Positions 26,678 through 35,918 of a DNA stretch of 64,000 nt are shown here, one piece after another (the stretch's first letter is position 1; the number at the start of each line of letters is the position of its first letter). The DNA is from Streptomyces syringium (lineage in GTDB: Bacteria; Actinomycetota; Actinomycetes; Streptomycetales; Streptomycetaceae). The notes under the pieces were generated by a model that was not told where the DNA came from, ran no database searches, and worked only from the letters and a program-made list of their open reading frames with translations. The stretch covers positions 2,232,001 to 2,296,000 of the forward strand of contig NZ_JAGIOH010000001.1 of assembly GCF_017876625.1 (NCBI RefSeq). The letters are read 5' to 3'. The position numbers and the translations under genes were made by a program.

Positions 26678-28132
26678 CTACGCGCGATGCTCCGGAGCCA
26701 CCCAATGCGGCTTGCGGAGCTTCAGGAACGCCAACGGCGCCAGGAGGCCGAGGACGAGCAGGCCGCCGCCGACGGTGAGGAGATAGCGCCACAGCGGGCC
26801 GCCGCCGAACTGCTCCGGCGGTACGAAGCCGATGCACATGGCCGCGACGGAGGCCACGAAGCCGACGCCGGCGACGAGCCGCACGGCCGGTACCCGGAAG
26901 CCGCGCGGCCGGTCGGGCTGGGTGCGCCGCAGCCGGACGACGGCGGCGAACATCAGCAGATAGACGACGAGGTAGATCTGCGTGGTGATGACCGAGAAGA
27001 TCCAGTAGGCGCTGGAGACATCGGGGATGAACGCGTAGAGCAGGGCGATCAGGGTGGTGAGCGCGCCCTGGGCGACCATGATGTTCATCGGCACGCCGCG
27101 CCGGTTGAGCTTCTGCAGGACGGGCGGCAGATAGCCCTCCTGGCGGGAGACCATCAGCAGTCCCTTGGCCGGCCCGGCCAGCCAGGTGAGCATGCCGCCG
27201 AGCGCGGCGGCGACCAGCAGCACGCCGACGACCTTGGTGAGCCAGCCCACGCCGAAGTGGTCGAAGAAGCCCTGGAACGCCTGCATCACTCCGGCCGTCA
27301 GGCTGAGGTCCTCCCCCGGCATGACCCAGCTGATGGCCAGCGCCGGGAGGATGAAGATCAGCAGAACGAGACCGGTGGCGGCGAAGACCGCGCGCGGGAA
27401 CTGCTTGCCGGGCTCGCGCAGCGAGGCGACGTGCACGCCGTTCATCTCCATGCCCGCGTAGGACAGGAAGTTGCCCACGATCAGCACCAGGCTGGCCAGC
27501 CCGGTCCACGGCGGGAGGAAGTGGCCGGAGTCCATGGGGGCGGCCGACGGGTTGCCCTGGGCGAGGAAGACCAGGCCGAGGACGACGAGGACGACGCCGG
27601 GGATCAGCGTGCCGATCACCAGCCCCATGCCCGCGAGCCCCGCCACCGCCTTGGTGCCGCGCGAGGAGACGAACACGCCCGCCCAGTAGATGACGACGAT
27701 GACGACGGCGACGTAGAGACCGTTGTCGGCGAGCCTCGGATCGATGACGTACGCGAACGTGCTCGCCACATAGGCGAGCAGGCTCGGGTAGTAGGCGATC
27801 GTCATGGCGAACTGGCACCAGACGGCCAGGAAGCCGAGCGGCTTGGACAGCCCCTCGCTCACCCAGCGGTAGACCCCGCCGGTCCAGCCGGAGGCCAGCT
27901 CGGCCGAGACCAGGGCCGTGGGCAGCAGGAAGACCACGGCGGGGACGAGGTAGAGGAAGACGGCGGCCAGCCCGTACAGCGCCATGGACGGGGAGGGCCG
28001 CAGGTTCGCGACCGAGGCGGTCGTCATCATCGCGAGGGTCACCCATGAGATGAACTGCTGCGCCTGCGGGGCGGACGGGGTCAAAGGGGCCCCGGCGGCG
28101 GGGGTCTCCCGGGCCGGTTCCGTGAGGGTCAT
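26678..28132 (-). CDS. APC-superfamily amino acid/GABA-type permease
   Basis: A 484-residue transporter with about 12 transmembrane helices. The first helix region reads ISWVTLAMMTTASVANLR and the next has SAELASGWTGGVYRWVSEGL, the substrate-binding signature of APC carriers; GMEMNGVHVASLREPGKQFPRA follows in helix 6. The late PRGFRVP loop is typical of glutamate/GABA antiporters and related amino acid carriers. The substrate is therefore an amino acid or polyamine, not further defined. It is divergent from the copper module, with 185 bp between. Confidence 0.87.
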   Translation of the reverse strand: MTLTEPARETPAAGAPLTPSAPQAQQFISWVTLAMMTTASVANLRPSPSMALYGLAAVFLYLVPAVVFLLPTALVSAELASGWTGGVYRWVSEGLSKPLGFLAVWCQFAMTIAYYPSLLAYVASTFAYVIDPRLADNGLYVAVVIVVIYWAGVFVSSRGTKAVAGLAGMGLVIGTLIPGVVLVVLGLVFLAQGNPSAAPMDSGHFLPPWTGLASLVLIVGNFLSYAGMEMNGVHVASLREPGKQFPRAVFAATGLVLLIFILPALAISWVMPGEDLSLTAGVMQAFQGFFDHFGVGWLTKVVGVLLVAAALGGMLTWLAGPAKGLLMVSRQEGYLPPVLQKLNRRGVPMNIMVAQGALTTLIALLYAFIPDVSSAYWIFSVITTQIYLVVYLLMFAAVVRLRRTQPDRPRGFRVPAVRLVAGVGFVASVAAMCIGFVPPEQFGGGPLWRYLLTVGGGLLVLGLLAPLAFLKLRKPHWVAPEHRA

Positions 28133-28263
28133 GGGTGGAGCGTCCTTCGGGCCGTGCGAGAAAATGAAAATGAGAGGGGAACTGGAGGGGGAAATCGAAT
28201 CGCCCCATAATCAGGCCTTGGACCCCCTCCGCGCACATCCGTCACCCTCCCGTCGGCCGCCGA

Positions 28264-28278
28264 TACCCCGAGGGGGTA
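28264..28278 (+). promoter_or_regulatory. Candidate CsoR-type copper operator
   Basis: TACCCC-GAG-GGGGTA is a perfect inverted repeat with G-tracts, the form bound by Cu(I)-sensing CsoR repressors in actinobacteria. It overlaps a possible -10 box (TAGGGT, 28277-28282) and lies 40 bp upstream of the DUF6153 gene, which precedes a multicopper oxidase. The functional context supports the reading. Confidence 0.6.
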
Positions 28279-28317
28279 GGGTGCGGGCGAGGATTTCCGG
28301 GGCGGTGGAGGCTCGTG

Positions 28318-28803
28318 ATGGACGAACGGCGGAAGGCCACCGCGTGGTGCGGCCGGCTGCTGCTGTTCGCCGCGCTCCTCCTCGGCATCATCACCATGCA
28401 CACCCTCGGTCACCCGAGCGAGCACGGCTCGGCGCAGCCCGGCCCGGCAGCGGCCCGGTCCGCCGCCCACGCGATGCCGGCACACGCGATGCCCGCCGAC
28501 ACGATGCCGGCCCACGCCGCGCACACCCGGGCCGACGACACCGCACCGGCCGCGGTGGCCGACCCGGCGGCCGACGCGCCCCGTACCGATGCCCCGCCGC
28601 ACAGCGGCATGGACCCCATGTCGGTCTGTCTCGCCGTGCTCGCCGCGGGCTGGGCCGTCGCCCTCCTCCTCGGCCTGGCCGCCTTCCGCCGCCGGTCCGG
28701 CGCGGCCGCCCCCGCGGCCCGCGCCCTCCTCCTGCGCACCCTGTGGCCCATACCGCCACCCCGTCACAAAGCCCTCGCCCGGTTGTCGGTCCTGCGCGTG
28801 TAG
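28318..28803 (+). CDS. DUF6153-like membrane protein with Met/His-rich loop
   Basis: A 161-residue protein with a helix at about residues 13-30 (LLLFAALLLGIITMHTLGHP), an exposed loop and a second helix at about 102-122. The loop carries repeats of HAMPAHAMPADTMPAHAAH at residues 51-69, rich in Met and His, a pattern common in extracytoplasmic Cu(I)-binding segments. It lies directly behind a CsoR-like operator and 84 bp before a multicopper oxidase. A role in copper binding or delivery to the oxidase is inferred; the family has no known activity that I can name. ATG 28318 is favoured over GTG 28315 because GGAGG is 6 nt from the ATG. Confidence 0.7.
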   Translation: MDERRKATAWCGRLLLFAALLLGIITMHTLGHPSEHGSAQPGPAAARSAAHAMPAHAMPADTMPAHAAHTRADDTAPAAVADPAADAPRTDAPPHSGMDPMSVCLAVLAAGWAVALLLGLAAFRRRSGAAAPAARALLLRTLWPIPPPRHKALARLSVLRV

Positions 28804-28887
28804 AGCCGCGGCCCGCCCCTGCTCCCCCGCAGGCGGCGGACGCGCTCCCACCCGTACCCGACCGACAACCTCACGAGGTGCACTCCC

Positions 28888-30498
28888 ATGCGCACGACCA
28901 CCCGCCGCGCCGTCCTCGGCGCGGGCATCGCCGCTGCCGGCGGCAGCCTGCTCACCGCCTGTTCGAAGGGCTCGGACAGCGGCTCCTCCGCCGCACCGGC
29001 GCCCACCGCCGACCTGGTCTCCCCGGACGGGAAGGAGGTCGCCGCCGCCGAGGCGAAGCGTGGCGGCGGCCCCGTACGGAAGATCGCCCTGACGGCCACG
29101 CCGACCCGGCTCGACCTCGGCGGCCGTACCGTCACCACCTGGGCGTACGGCGACCGGCTGCCCGGCCGGGAGATCCGCGTCACCGCGGGCGACACGCTCG
29201 CGGTGACCCTCGCCAACCACCTTCCGCAACCCACGTCCCTGCACTGGCACGGACTCGCGCTGCGCAACGACATGGACGGCGTGCCGGGCGTCACCCAGCG
29301 GCCCGTCAAGGCGGGGGCGTCCTTCGACTACCGCTTCGCCGTCGCCCACCCGGGCACGTACTGGTTCCACCCGCACTCGGGCACCCAGCAGGACCGGGGG
29401 CTGTACGCGCCGCTGATCGTCGAGGACCCGAAGGAGCCGCTGGCGTACGACAAGGAGTGGGTGGTCGTCCTGGACGACTGGGTCGACGGGGTGGACGGCA
29501 GCACGCCGGACGCGGTGCTCGCGGAGCTGAGCCGGGGCATGGGCGGCATGGACCACGGCGGCGGCAGCGGCGGCATGGACCACGGCGGGCACGACATGTC
29601 GCACATGTCGATGACATCGAGGGCCTCGAAGAGGGCGGCGTCCGCCGAGCCGTCCCCCTCCCCCTCCGGCCCGTCCCGGATGATGATGGGCGCGACCAGC
29701 CCGCTCCTCGGCGGCGACGCGGGCGACGTGGCCTACCCGCACTACCTCGTCAACGGCCGCACGCCCGAGGACCCGGAGACCTTCACGGCGAAGCCCGGCG
29801 ACCGGGTGCGGATCCGGTTCGTCAACGCCGGTGGCGACACGGCCTTCCGGGTCGCCCTCGGCGGCCACCGTATGACGGTGACGCACACCGACGGCTTCCC
29901 CGTCGAGCACCGGCAGGCCGACGCGCTGCTGCTGGGCATGGGCGAGCGGTACGACGTGCTGGTCGAGGTGAAGGACGGCGTCTTCCCGCTGACCGCGCTG
30001 GCCGAGGGCAAGAAGCGGTCCGCGCTGGCGCTCCTGCGCACCGGCGGGGGCGCGGCGCCGGACGCCGACGTACGCCCCAAGGAGCTGGAGGCCGCGCCGC
30101 TCACCGCCGACCGGCTGCGGGCCGACCGCTCCGTCGCGCTCGGGGAACGCCGCCCCGACCGTACGATCACGCTCCGGCTGACGGGCTCGATGGCGAAGTA
30201 CGACTGGGCGATCAACGGCAGGAAGTACACGCCGGAGCCCCGCTACCTGGTGGGGTCGGGTGAGCGGGTCCGGCTGGTCTTCGTCAACGACACGGAGATG
30301 TGGCACCCCATGCACCTGCACGGACACACCTTCGCCCTGCCCGGGCGGGGGCCGCGCAAGGACACCGCGATCGTCCTGCCGGGGCGGCGGCTGGCGGTCG
30401 ACTTCGACGCCGACAACCCGGGCCGGTGGATGGTCCACTGCCACAACGTCTACCACGCGGAGTCCGGGATGATGACGCTCCTCGGCTACCGGAAGTAG
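28888..30498 (+). CDS. Tat-exported multicopper oxidase lipoprotein
   Basis: A 536-residue three-domain laccase/CueO-like oxidase. The N-terminus TTRRAVLGAG is a Tat motif and LLTAC ends in a lipobox Cys25. The four copper-binding segments are all present: HWHG, WFHPHSGTQ, HPMHLHGH and HCHNVYHAESGM (type 1 Cys in HCH, with Met axial ligand). An inserted Met/His-rich loop near residues 217-243 (MGGMDHGG, MSHMSM) suggests Cu(I) oxidase function. It probably protects against copper by oxidising Cu(I). It forms a likely copper-induced operon with the DUF6153 gene, with a strong hairpin 13 bp after its stop. Confidence 0.92.
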   Translation: MRTTTRRAVLGAGIAAAGGSLLTACSKGSDSGSSAAPAPTADLVSPDGKEVAAAEAKRGGGPVRKIALTATPTRLDLGGRTVTTWAYGDRLPGREIRVTAGDTLAVTLANHLPQPTSLHWHGLALRNDMDGVPGVTQRPVKAGASFDYRFAVAHPGTYWFHPHSGTQQDRGLYAPLIVEDPKEPLAYDKEWVVVLDDWVDGVDGSTPDAVLAELSRGMGGMDHGGGSGGMDHGGHDMSHMSMTSRASKRAASAEPSPSPSGPSRMMMGATSPLLGGDAGDVAYPHYLVNGRTPEDPETFTAKPGDRVRIRFVNAGGDTAFRVALGGHRMTVTHTDGFPVEHRQADALLLGMGERYDVLVEVKDGVFPLTALAEGKKRSALALLRTGGGAAPDADVRPKELEAAPLTADRLRADRSVALGERRPDRTITLRLTGSMAKYDWAINGRKYTPEPRYLVGSGERVRLVFVNDTEMWHPMHLHGHTFALPGRGPRKDTAIVLPGRRLAVDFDADNPGRWMVHCHNVYHAESGMMTLLGYRK

Positions 30499-30510
30499 CG
30501 GCGGCACCGC

Positions 30511-30547
30511 CCGTCCGCGCCGACGCGCACACCGCCGGCGCGGACGG
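30511..30547 (+). terminator. Hairpin terminator after the multicopper oxidase gene
   Basis: CCGTCCGCGCC at 30511-30521 pairs perfectly with GGCGCGGACGG at 30537-30547 around a 15-nt loop. It starts 13 bp after the stop. Confidence 0.7.
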
Positions 30548-30743
30548 CCTGTCCCGAACCTCAGTACCCGTCTCGCCGACAGGGGAAGGACCTCGCCCCC
30601 CGGCGGGCCCGCGGCCGTCGCCTGCCGCCGCGGCGGTCCCAAGAGCGATCAGGGCGGCAACACCGAACCGGGCGGGCACTCCGTCCCCTTTGCCGGCCGC
30701 AGGCCCGGCCGCGCTCCACCCCACATTGCGTCAGACAGACGAT

Positions 30744-30749
30744 TACACT
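30744..30749 (+). promoter_or_regulatory. nadE: Candidate -10 box for a leaderless nadE transcript
   Basis: TACACT is followed by exactly 7 nt and then the GTG start at 30757. There is no ribosome-binding site in between. The same TACACT-N7-start arrangement stands before map at 63243. Confidence 0.55.
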
Positions 30750-30756
30750 GAACGGC

Positions 30757-32511
30757 GTGCCTCAACTTCGTCTCGCCCTGAACCAGATCGACTCCCGCGT
30801 CGGCGATCTCGCCGGGAACGCCGAGACGATCGTCCACTGGACCCGGCACTCCGCCGAGCAGGGCGCCCATCTCGTGGCGTTCCCCGAGATGGCGCTGACC
30901 GGCTACCCCGTCGAGGACCTGGCACTGCGGTCCTCCTTCGTCGAGGCCAGCCGGGCCGCGCTGCGCGCGCTCGCCGCGCGCCTCGCCGCCGAGGGCCTCG
31001 GGGAGCTGCCCGTCGTCGTCGGTTATCTCGACCGCAGCGAGCAGGGCAGTGTCCGCTTCGGCCAGCCCGCCGGCGCCCCGCGCAACGCCGCCGCCGTGCT
31101 GCACCGCGGCCGGGTCGCCCTGACCTTCGCCAAGCACCACCTTCCCAACTACGGCGTCTTCGACGAGTTCCGCTACTTCGTGCCCGGTGAGACGCTGCCC
31201 GTGGTGCGGGTGCACGGCGTCGACGTCGCGCTCGCGATCTGCGAGGACCTGTGGCAGGAGGGCGGCCGGGTGCCCGCGACCCGGTCCGCCGGGGCCGGGC
31301 TGCTGCTGTCGATCAACGCCTCCCCGTACGAGCGCGAGAAGGACGACACCCGGCTGGAGCTGGTGCGCAAGCGCGCCCAGGAAGCGGGCTGCACGACCGC
31401 GTACCTCGCGATGACCGGCGGCCAGGACGAGCTGGTCTTCGACGGCGACACGATCGTCGTGGACCGCGACGGCGAGATCGTCGCGCGTGCCCCGCAGTTC
31501 GAACAGGGCTGCGTGCTGATCGACCTCGACCTGCCGGCCGCCGCGGCCGAGGCCCCCTCCGGTGTCGTGGACGACGGGCTGCGCATCGACCACGTCACCC
31601 TCTCGGCCGAGCCGCTCCCGGCGTACGAGCCGGAGACGCCGGGCGGTCTCGCGCCCCGGCTGGGCGACGAGGAGGAGGTGTACAAGGCGCTGGTGGAGGG
31701 CCTGCGCGCGTACGTCGTGAAGAACGGCTTCCGCAGCGTCATCATCGGCCTGTCCGGCGGCATCGACTCGGCGCTCGTCGCCGCCCTCGCCTGTGACGCC
31801 ATCGGCGCGGAGAACGTGCACGGCGTGGCGATGCCGTCGCGCTACTCCTCCGACCACTCCCTCGGCGACGCCGAGGACCTCGCCCGGCGCACCGGCCTGA
31901 ACTTCCGCACGGTGCCGATCGGCCCGATGTTCGACGCGTACATGGGTGCGCTGGGCCTGACCGGTCTGGCCGAGGAGAACCTCCAGTCGCGGCTGCGCGG
32001 CACGCTGCTGATGGCCCTCTCCAACCAGGAGGGCCACATCGTGCTCGCGCCGGGCAACAAGTCCGAGCTGGCCTGCGGGTACTCCACCCTCTACGGCGAC
32101 TCGGTCGGCGCGTACGGCCCGATCAAGGACGTCTACAAGACCCTGATCTTCCGCCTCGCCCGATGGCGCAACCAGGCGGCGGAGGGGCGCGGCGAGACCC
32201 CGCCGATCCCGGAGAACTCCATCACCAAGCCGCCGAGCGCCGAGCTGCGCCCCGGCCAGGTCGACACGGACTCGCTCCCGGACTATCCGGTGCTGGACCG
32301 GATCCTGGAGCTGTACGTCGACCGCGACCAGGGCCGGGACGCGATCATCGCGGCGGGCTTCGACGCGGAACTGGTCACGCGGATCCTGCGGCTGGTGGAC
32401 ACGGCGGAGTACAAGCGCCGGCAGTACCCGCCGGGCACGAAGATCTCCGCGAAGGGCTTCGGCAAGGACCGCCGGCTGCCGATCACGAACGCCTGGCGGG
32501 AGCACGTCTGA
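30757..32511 (+). CDS. nadE: Glutamine-dependent NAD+ synthetase
   Basis: A 584-residue enzyme making NAD+ from deamido-NAD+, ATP and glutamine. The N-terminal nitrilase-type glutaminase domain (to about residue 270) shows Glu in FPEMALTGYPVEDL, Lys in FAKHHLPNYGVFDE and Cys in ALAICEDLW. The C-terminal synthetase domain has the PP-loop IIGLSGGIDSALVAAL and later NKSELACGYSTLYGD. GTG 30757 puts LRLALNQID at the N-terminus as in relatives, and a -10-like box 8 nt upstream suggests leaderless expression. Confidence 0.95.
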   Translation: MPQLRLALNQIDSRVGDLAGNAETIVHWTRHSAEQGAHLVAFPEMALTGYPVEDLALRSSFVEASRAALRALAARLAAEGLGELPVVVGYLDRSEQGSVRFGQPAGAPRNAAAVLHRGRVALTFAKHHLPNYGVFDEFRYFVPGETLPVVRVHGVDVALAICEDLWQEGGRVPATRSAGAGLLLSINASPYEREKDDTRLELVRKRAQEAGCTTAYLAMTGGQDELVFDGDTIVVDRDGEIVARAPQFEQGCVLIDLDLPAAAAEAPSGVVDDGLRIDHVTLSAEPLPAYEPETPGGLAPRLGDEEEVYKALVEGLRAYVVKNGFRSVIIGLSGGIDSALVAALACDAIGAENVHGVAMPSRYSSDHSLGDAEDLARRTGLNFRTVPIGPMFDAYMGALGLTGLAEENLQSRLRGTLLMALSNQEGHIVLAPGNKSELACGYSTLYGDSVGAYGPIKDVYKTLIFRLARWRNQAAEGRGETPPIPENSITKPPSAELRPGQVDTDSLPDYPVLDRILELYVDRDQGRDAIIAAGFDAELVTRILRLVDTAEYKRRQYPPGTKISAKGFGKDRRLPITNAWREHV

Positions 32512-32544
32512 GGCGCGTCCGACGCGGGCGCGTCTGACGGGAGC

Positions 32545-32766
32545 TCAGGCGCGGGCCGGGCCGGACTTCACGACCAGCCCGTCCAGCAGGCGCGCGGTGG
32601 CATCGGCCACCGCGTCCACGGCCTCGTCGAAGACCGCCTGATTGTGCGCGGCCGGCGCCCGGAAGCCCGACACCTTGCGCACGTACTGCAGGGCGGCCGC
32701 CCTGATGTCCTCCTCGCCCACTTCGGGGGTCATGGGCGGTCTGAGCGTCTTGATGCTGCGGCACAT
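32545..32766 (-). CDS. DUF2277-family small protein
   Basis: A 73-residue conserved protein beginning MCRSIKTLRPPMTPEVGEED and ending near LLDGLVVKSGPARA. The CRSI(K)xLRPP start and the helical RAAALQYVRKVSGFRAPAA segment are hallmarks of DUF2277. Function is unknown in the family; the conserved Cys2 could be functional. It sits between nadE (convergent, 33 bp) and the MocR-type regulator upstream on the same strand (47 bp), which may drive it. Confidence 0.85.
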   Translation of the reverse strand: MCRSIKTLRPPMTPEVGEEDIRAAALQYVRKVSGFRAPAAHNQAVFDEAVDAVADATARLLDGLVVKSGPARA

Positions 32767-32813
32767 ACCCCCAGTGTGACGCGCCCCACCGACATCGCGC
32801 CGGGCGCGAGGGT

Positions 32814-34235
32814 TCAGGGAGTCAGGCCCTGGCCCGGCATGGACCGGGCCAGGACGCCGCACAGCACGTCGAGGGCCCGCGGGTAGGCGCGGTCGGACGG
32901 GGCGGCGAAGCCGATCAGCAGGCCCTGGGGGCGGCCCGCGGGGTCGTGGTGGAGTTCGGAGAGGCCGCGCAGGGCGAGCCCGTGGCGGGCGCAGGCGGCC
33001 AGGAGCCGGTGTTCGGCGGGCCCGTCCGCCGGGAGGGTGACCAGGGCGTGCAGCCCGGCCGGGACCCCGTGGGCGGTGAGGCCGCCGATGGCGGCGACCC
33101 GGTCGAGGAGGAGTTCGCGGCGCCCGCGGTACCGCAGACGGGCCGCGCGGATGTGGCGGTCGTAGGCGTGCGTGGTGATCAGGTCGGCGAGGACGAGCTG
33201 GCCCAGGGTCTCGGTGTACAGATCGGCTTCCCGCTTGGCCCGCACGACGGGTGCCACCAGGTGGGGCGGCAGGACCAGCCAGGCCAGCCGGAGCGCGGGA
33301 CCGAGCGTCTTGGACGCGGTGCCGCAGTAGACGACGTGGTCGGGGGCGACGCCTTGCAGGGCGCCCACGGGCTGTCTGTCGTAGCGGAACTCGCCGTCGT
33401 AGTCGTCCTCCACGATCAGTCCGCCCGTGGCGCGCGCCCACCCGCACACGGCCTGCCGGCGGCCCGGATGCAGCGGCACACCGGTCGGGTAGTGGTGGGA
33501 GGGTGTCAGGAACACCGCGCCGGCGCTCCGCGGCAGGGCGTCGACGCGGGCCCCTTGGCCGTCGACCGGCAGGGGGAGCGCGGTGAGCCCGGCGCGGCGG
33601 ACGGCCTCGCGGTAGAGGTTGTGGCCGGGGTCCTCCACGGCCGCGGCGCTCGTGCCGTTCGCGGCCAGCACGCCGCCGAGCAGGCTCACGGACTGGTAGT
33701 GACCGGAGGTGATCACGACCCGGTCCGGGGTGGTGATCACGCCGCGGGTGCGGCCCAGGTGGTCGACGAGAGCGGCACGCAGCTCCATCCGGCCCTGCGG
33801 GTCCCCGGCGCCGAAGACCTCGGGACGGGCCCGGGCGAGCACCCGGCGGGTGGCGGCGAGCCAGGCCCGGGAGGGGAAGGCGCTGACGTCGGGGAGTCCG
33901 GCGCGCAGATCGTGGCGGGGGGCGGTGGGGGCGGGTTCCCGGTGCCGGGCGGGGAGTACGGCGCGGGAGGGTACGTCGGCCACGGTGGTGCCCGAGCCCG
34001 GGCGCGTGGTCAGGTAGCCCTCCTCGGTGAGCTGGCCGAAGGCGGCGCTGACCGTGCCCCTCGACAGCCCGAGCTCGCGGGCCAGCCCACGGGTGGACGG
34101 CAGCCGTGTCCCGGCGGCCAGCCGGCCCTCCCGGACCGCCGCGCGCAGGGCTGCCTCCAGGCCGGACCGCCGCCCGCCCGCCACGTCGATGTCGAGGTGG
34201 AGGTCGAGGCGGGAACCGGACCAGTCTTTCGGCAT
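32814..34235 (-). CDS. MocR/PdxR-type regulator (GntR HTH fused to class I aminotransferase domain)
   Basis: A 473-residue regulator with an N-terminal winged helix (LPSTRGLARELGLSRGTVSAAFGQLTEEGYL split: key parts STRGLARELGLSRGTV and EEGYLTT) and a C-terminal aminotransferase-like domain. The PLP-binding parts are present: IVEDDYDGEFRYDR and the Schiff-base Lys in CGTASKTLGPALRLAWLV. Such proteins sense PLP or amino compounds and control vitamin B6, GABA or taurine genes. No pdxS/T gene is next to it; the divergent neighbour is a phosphoesterase, 107 bp away. The target is therefore open. Confidence 0.88.
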   Translation of the reverse strand: MPKDWSGSRLDLHLDIDVAGGRRSGLEAALRAAVREGRLAAGTRLPSTRGLARELGLSRGTVSAAFGQLTEEGYLTTRPGSGTTVADVPSRAVLPARHREPAPTAPRHDLRAGLPDVSAFPSRAWLAATRRVLARARPEVFGAGDPQGRMELRAALVDHLGRTRGVITTPDRVVITSGHYQSVSLLGGVLAANGTSAAAVEDPGHNLYREAVRRAGLTALPLPVDGQGARVDALPRSAGAVFLTPSHHYPTGVPLHPGRRQAVCGWARATGGLIVEDDYDGEFRYDRQPVGALQGVAPDHVVYCGTASKTLGPALRLAWLVLPPHLVAPVVRAKREADLYTETLGQLVLADLITTHAYDRHIRAARLRYRGRRELLLDRVAAIGGLTAHGVPAGLHALVTLPADGPAEHRLLAACARHGLALRGLSELHHDPAGRPQGLLIGFAAPSDRAYPRALDVLCGVLARSMPGQGLTP

Positions 34236-34342
34236 GAAAGTGGATCTTAACCATGGTCCGGTCGCCCTCTAGGTTCGTGAGGGGCGCCGGGCGGAGGGGC
34301 GCCCCGCGCAGATCCGTACCACGCGAAGAAGGGACCACAACG

Positions 34343-35107
34343 GTGATCATCATCGCCCACCTCAGCGACATCCACCTCGACGGAGGGCGGCGCAGCGCCG
34401 AGCGCACCCGGGCCGTCATGGACTATCTGGAACGGCTCCCCTGCGACCTGGACGCCGTCCTCGTCACCGGGGACATCGCCGACCACGCCCGTGCGGCCGA
34501 GTACGAACAGGCTCGTCAACTGCTCGTATCCCGGCACCCGGTGCTGGTCTGCCCCGGCAACCACGACGAACGCACGGCGTTCCGGCAGTTCCTGCTGGGG
34601 CAGCCGGGCTCGGGGGCGCCGGTCAACCAAGTGCTGCACACCGCCGGCTGCGTCATCGCGCTGTGCGACTCCTCGGTGCCGGGCAAGGACGAAGGCTTCC
34701 TCGAGGACGAGACGCTGGATTGGCTGGACGGCGTCCTGGGCCGGGCCCCGGTGGGCCTGCCCGCGCTGGTCGGCTTCCACCACCCGCCGGTGCCGCTGCA
34801 CACGCCGTTCGTCGACGGCATCCGCCAGTTCGGCCAGGAGCGGCTCGCCGCCCTCGTGGAGCGCCGGCCGCAGATCGCCGGCTTCGTGTGCGGACACGCC
34901 CACACCCCGGCGGCGACCACCTTCGCGGGGCGGCCGTTGCTGGTGGCTCCCGGGGTCGTCTCCACGCTCCGGCTCCCCTGGGAGCGGCACGGCGACCCGG
35001 AGGGGCCCGCCGCCCACGTCCACCTCGACCAGCCGCCCGCGCTGGCCTTCCACATCCTTGCGGAGGACGGGCGGCTGACCACCCATTACCGGACCGTCGT
35101 CGGCTGA
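34343..35107 (+). CDS. Metallophosphoesterase (CpdA-like phosphodiesterase family)
   Basis: A 254-residue calcineurin-type phosphoesterase. The metal motifs are in order: HLSDIHLDGG, VLVTGDIADH, CPGNHDER, GFHHPP and CGHAHT. This set matches the class III cyclic nucleotide phosphodiesterase (CpdA/Rv0805) group, so cAMP or another phosphodiester may be the substrate. I place the start at GTG 34343 (VIIIAHLSDIHLD), with GAAGGGA upstream; longer starts give an Arg-rich extension without family match. The gene is divergent from the PdxR-type regulator. Confidence 0.85.
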   Translation: MIIIAHLSDIHLDGGRRSAERTRAVMDYLERLPCDLDAVLVTGDIADHARAAEYEQARQLLVSRHPVLVCPGNHDERTAFRQFLLGQPGSGAPVNQVLHTAGCVIALCDSSVPGKDEGFLEDETLDWLDGVLGRAPVGLPALVGFHHPPVPLHTPFVDGIRQFGQERLAALVERRPQIAGFVCGHAHTPAATTFAGRPLLVAPGVVSTLRLPWERHGDPEGPAAHVHLDQPPALAFHILAEDGRLTTHYRTVVG

Positions 35108-35137
35108 CCGGTCAGCGGGGCACGGGCGCGGGCGCGC

Positions 35138-35878
35138 CTACGCCTCGAAGTCGTACTCCAGCACATAGGCGTTCGCGTCCATGACCATCTCGTTGACCTC
35201 GACCGCGTCGCCCCGCGCGGTGAACGCCGTGCGGCAGACGAGCATCACCGGGGTGCCGCCCGGCAGGCCGAGGCGGCTGACCTCCTCGGCGGTGGGCATC
35301 CGGGAGCGGATCTCCTCGCGGAAGCGGACGGGCTCGTACCCCAGGTCCTTGAGGCGGGCGTACGTACCGCCGGGCCCGGTGTCGGGCCGGGTGATGGGCG
35401 AGCCCGCGACCAGCGCGGTGGGCAGGTACGAGGTGGAGATCATGACGGGCTCGCCGTCCAGGACGTAGCGGCGCCGGCGGACGCACACGGGGGCGGCGGG
35501 CGCGACGTCGAGCACGGCGGCGATGCGCTGGTGGGCGGGCTGCTCGTCGACGGCGACCTGGTCGACGACCAGGTCCCGGCCCGCCGCGTCCGCGGCCCAG
35601 ACGGAGTGCCCCGAGCCCCACTGCCGCCGGGCGAGCCGCTGGATGCTCAGCCTGCGCAGCGGGGAGGCGGTCCGCACGAACACCCCGGCGCCCTTGCGGG
35701 CCTCGGCGAGGCCCTCGCCCTGGAGGACACCGAGGGCCTGGCGGGCGGTCATGCGCGCCACGCCATGGGCGGCCATCAGGTCGTTCTCACCGGGCAGCCG
35801 GTCGCCGGGGCCGTACTCGCCCGCGGCGATGGCGTCCCTGAGCGCGGCGGCGATCCGCCGGTACTTCGGCTCGGTCAC
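35138..35878 (-). CDS. GntR-family (HutC/UTRA) transcriptional regulator
   Basis: A 246-residue regulator. The N-terminal winged helix reads YRRIAAALRDAIAAGEYGPG, RLPGENDLMAAHGVARMTAR and QALGVLQGEGLAE. The C-terminal UTRA effector domain includes RRRYVLDGEPVMISTSYLP and MPTAEEVSRLGLPGGTPVML. GTG 35878 has GAGGAGG 7 nt upstream; a longer start lacks one. Palindromes of the ATCTCTAGAGAT type lie in front of this gene and in the divergent promoter, so self-control and control of the neighbouring ATPase-fold gene are likely. The inducer is unknown. Confidence 0.88.
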   Translation of the reverse strand: MTEPKYRRIAAALRDAIAAGEYGPGDRLPGENDLMAAHGVARMTARQALGVLQGEGLAEARKGAGVFVRTASPLRRLSIQRLARRQWGSGHSVWAADAAGRDLVVDQVAVDEQPAHQRIAAVLDVAPAAPVCVRRRRYVLDGEPVMISTSYLPTALVAGSPITRPDTGPGGTYARLKDLGYEPVRFREEIRSRMPTAEEVSRLGLPGGTPVMLVCRTAFTARGDAVEVNEMVMDANAYVLEYDFEA

Positions 35879-35918
35879 TGCGCGCCTCCTCGTGCTCTCC
35901 TCGAAGACGACCCCCGTC

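Noticed and set aside
34236..34342. ACCATGGT palindrome as PdxR operator in the divergent gap
   Set aside because: It is only 8 bp and MocR-type regulators usually bind spaced direct repeats, which I cannot identify here.
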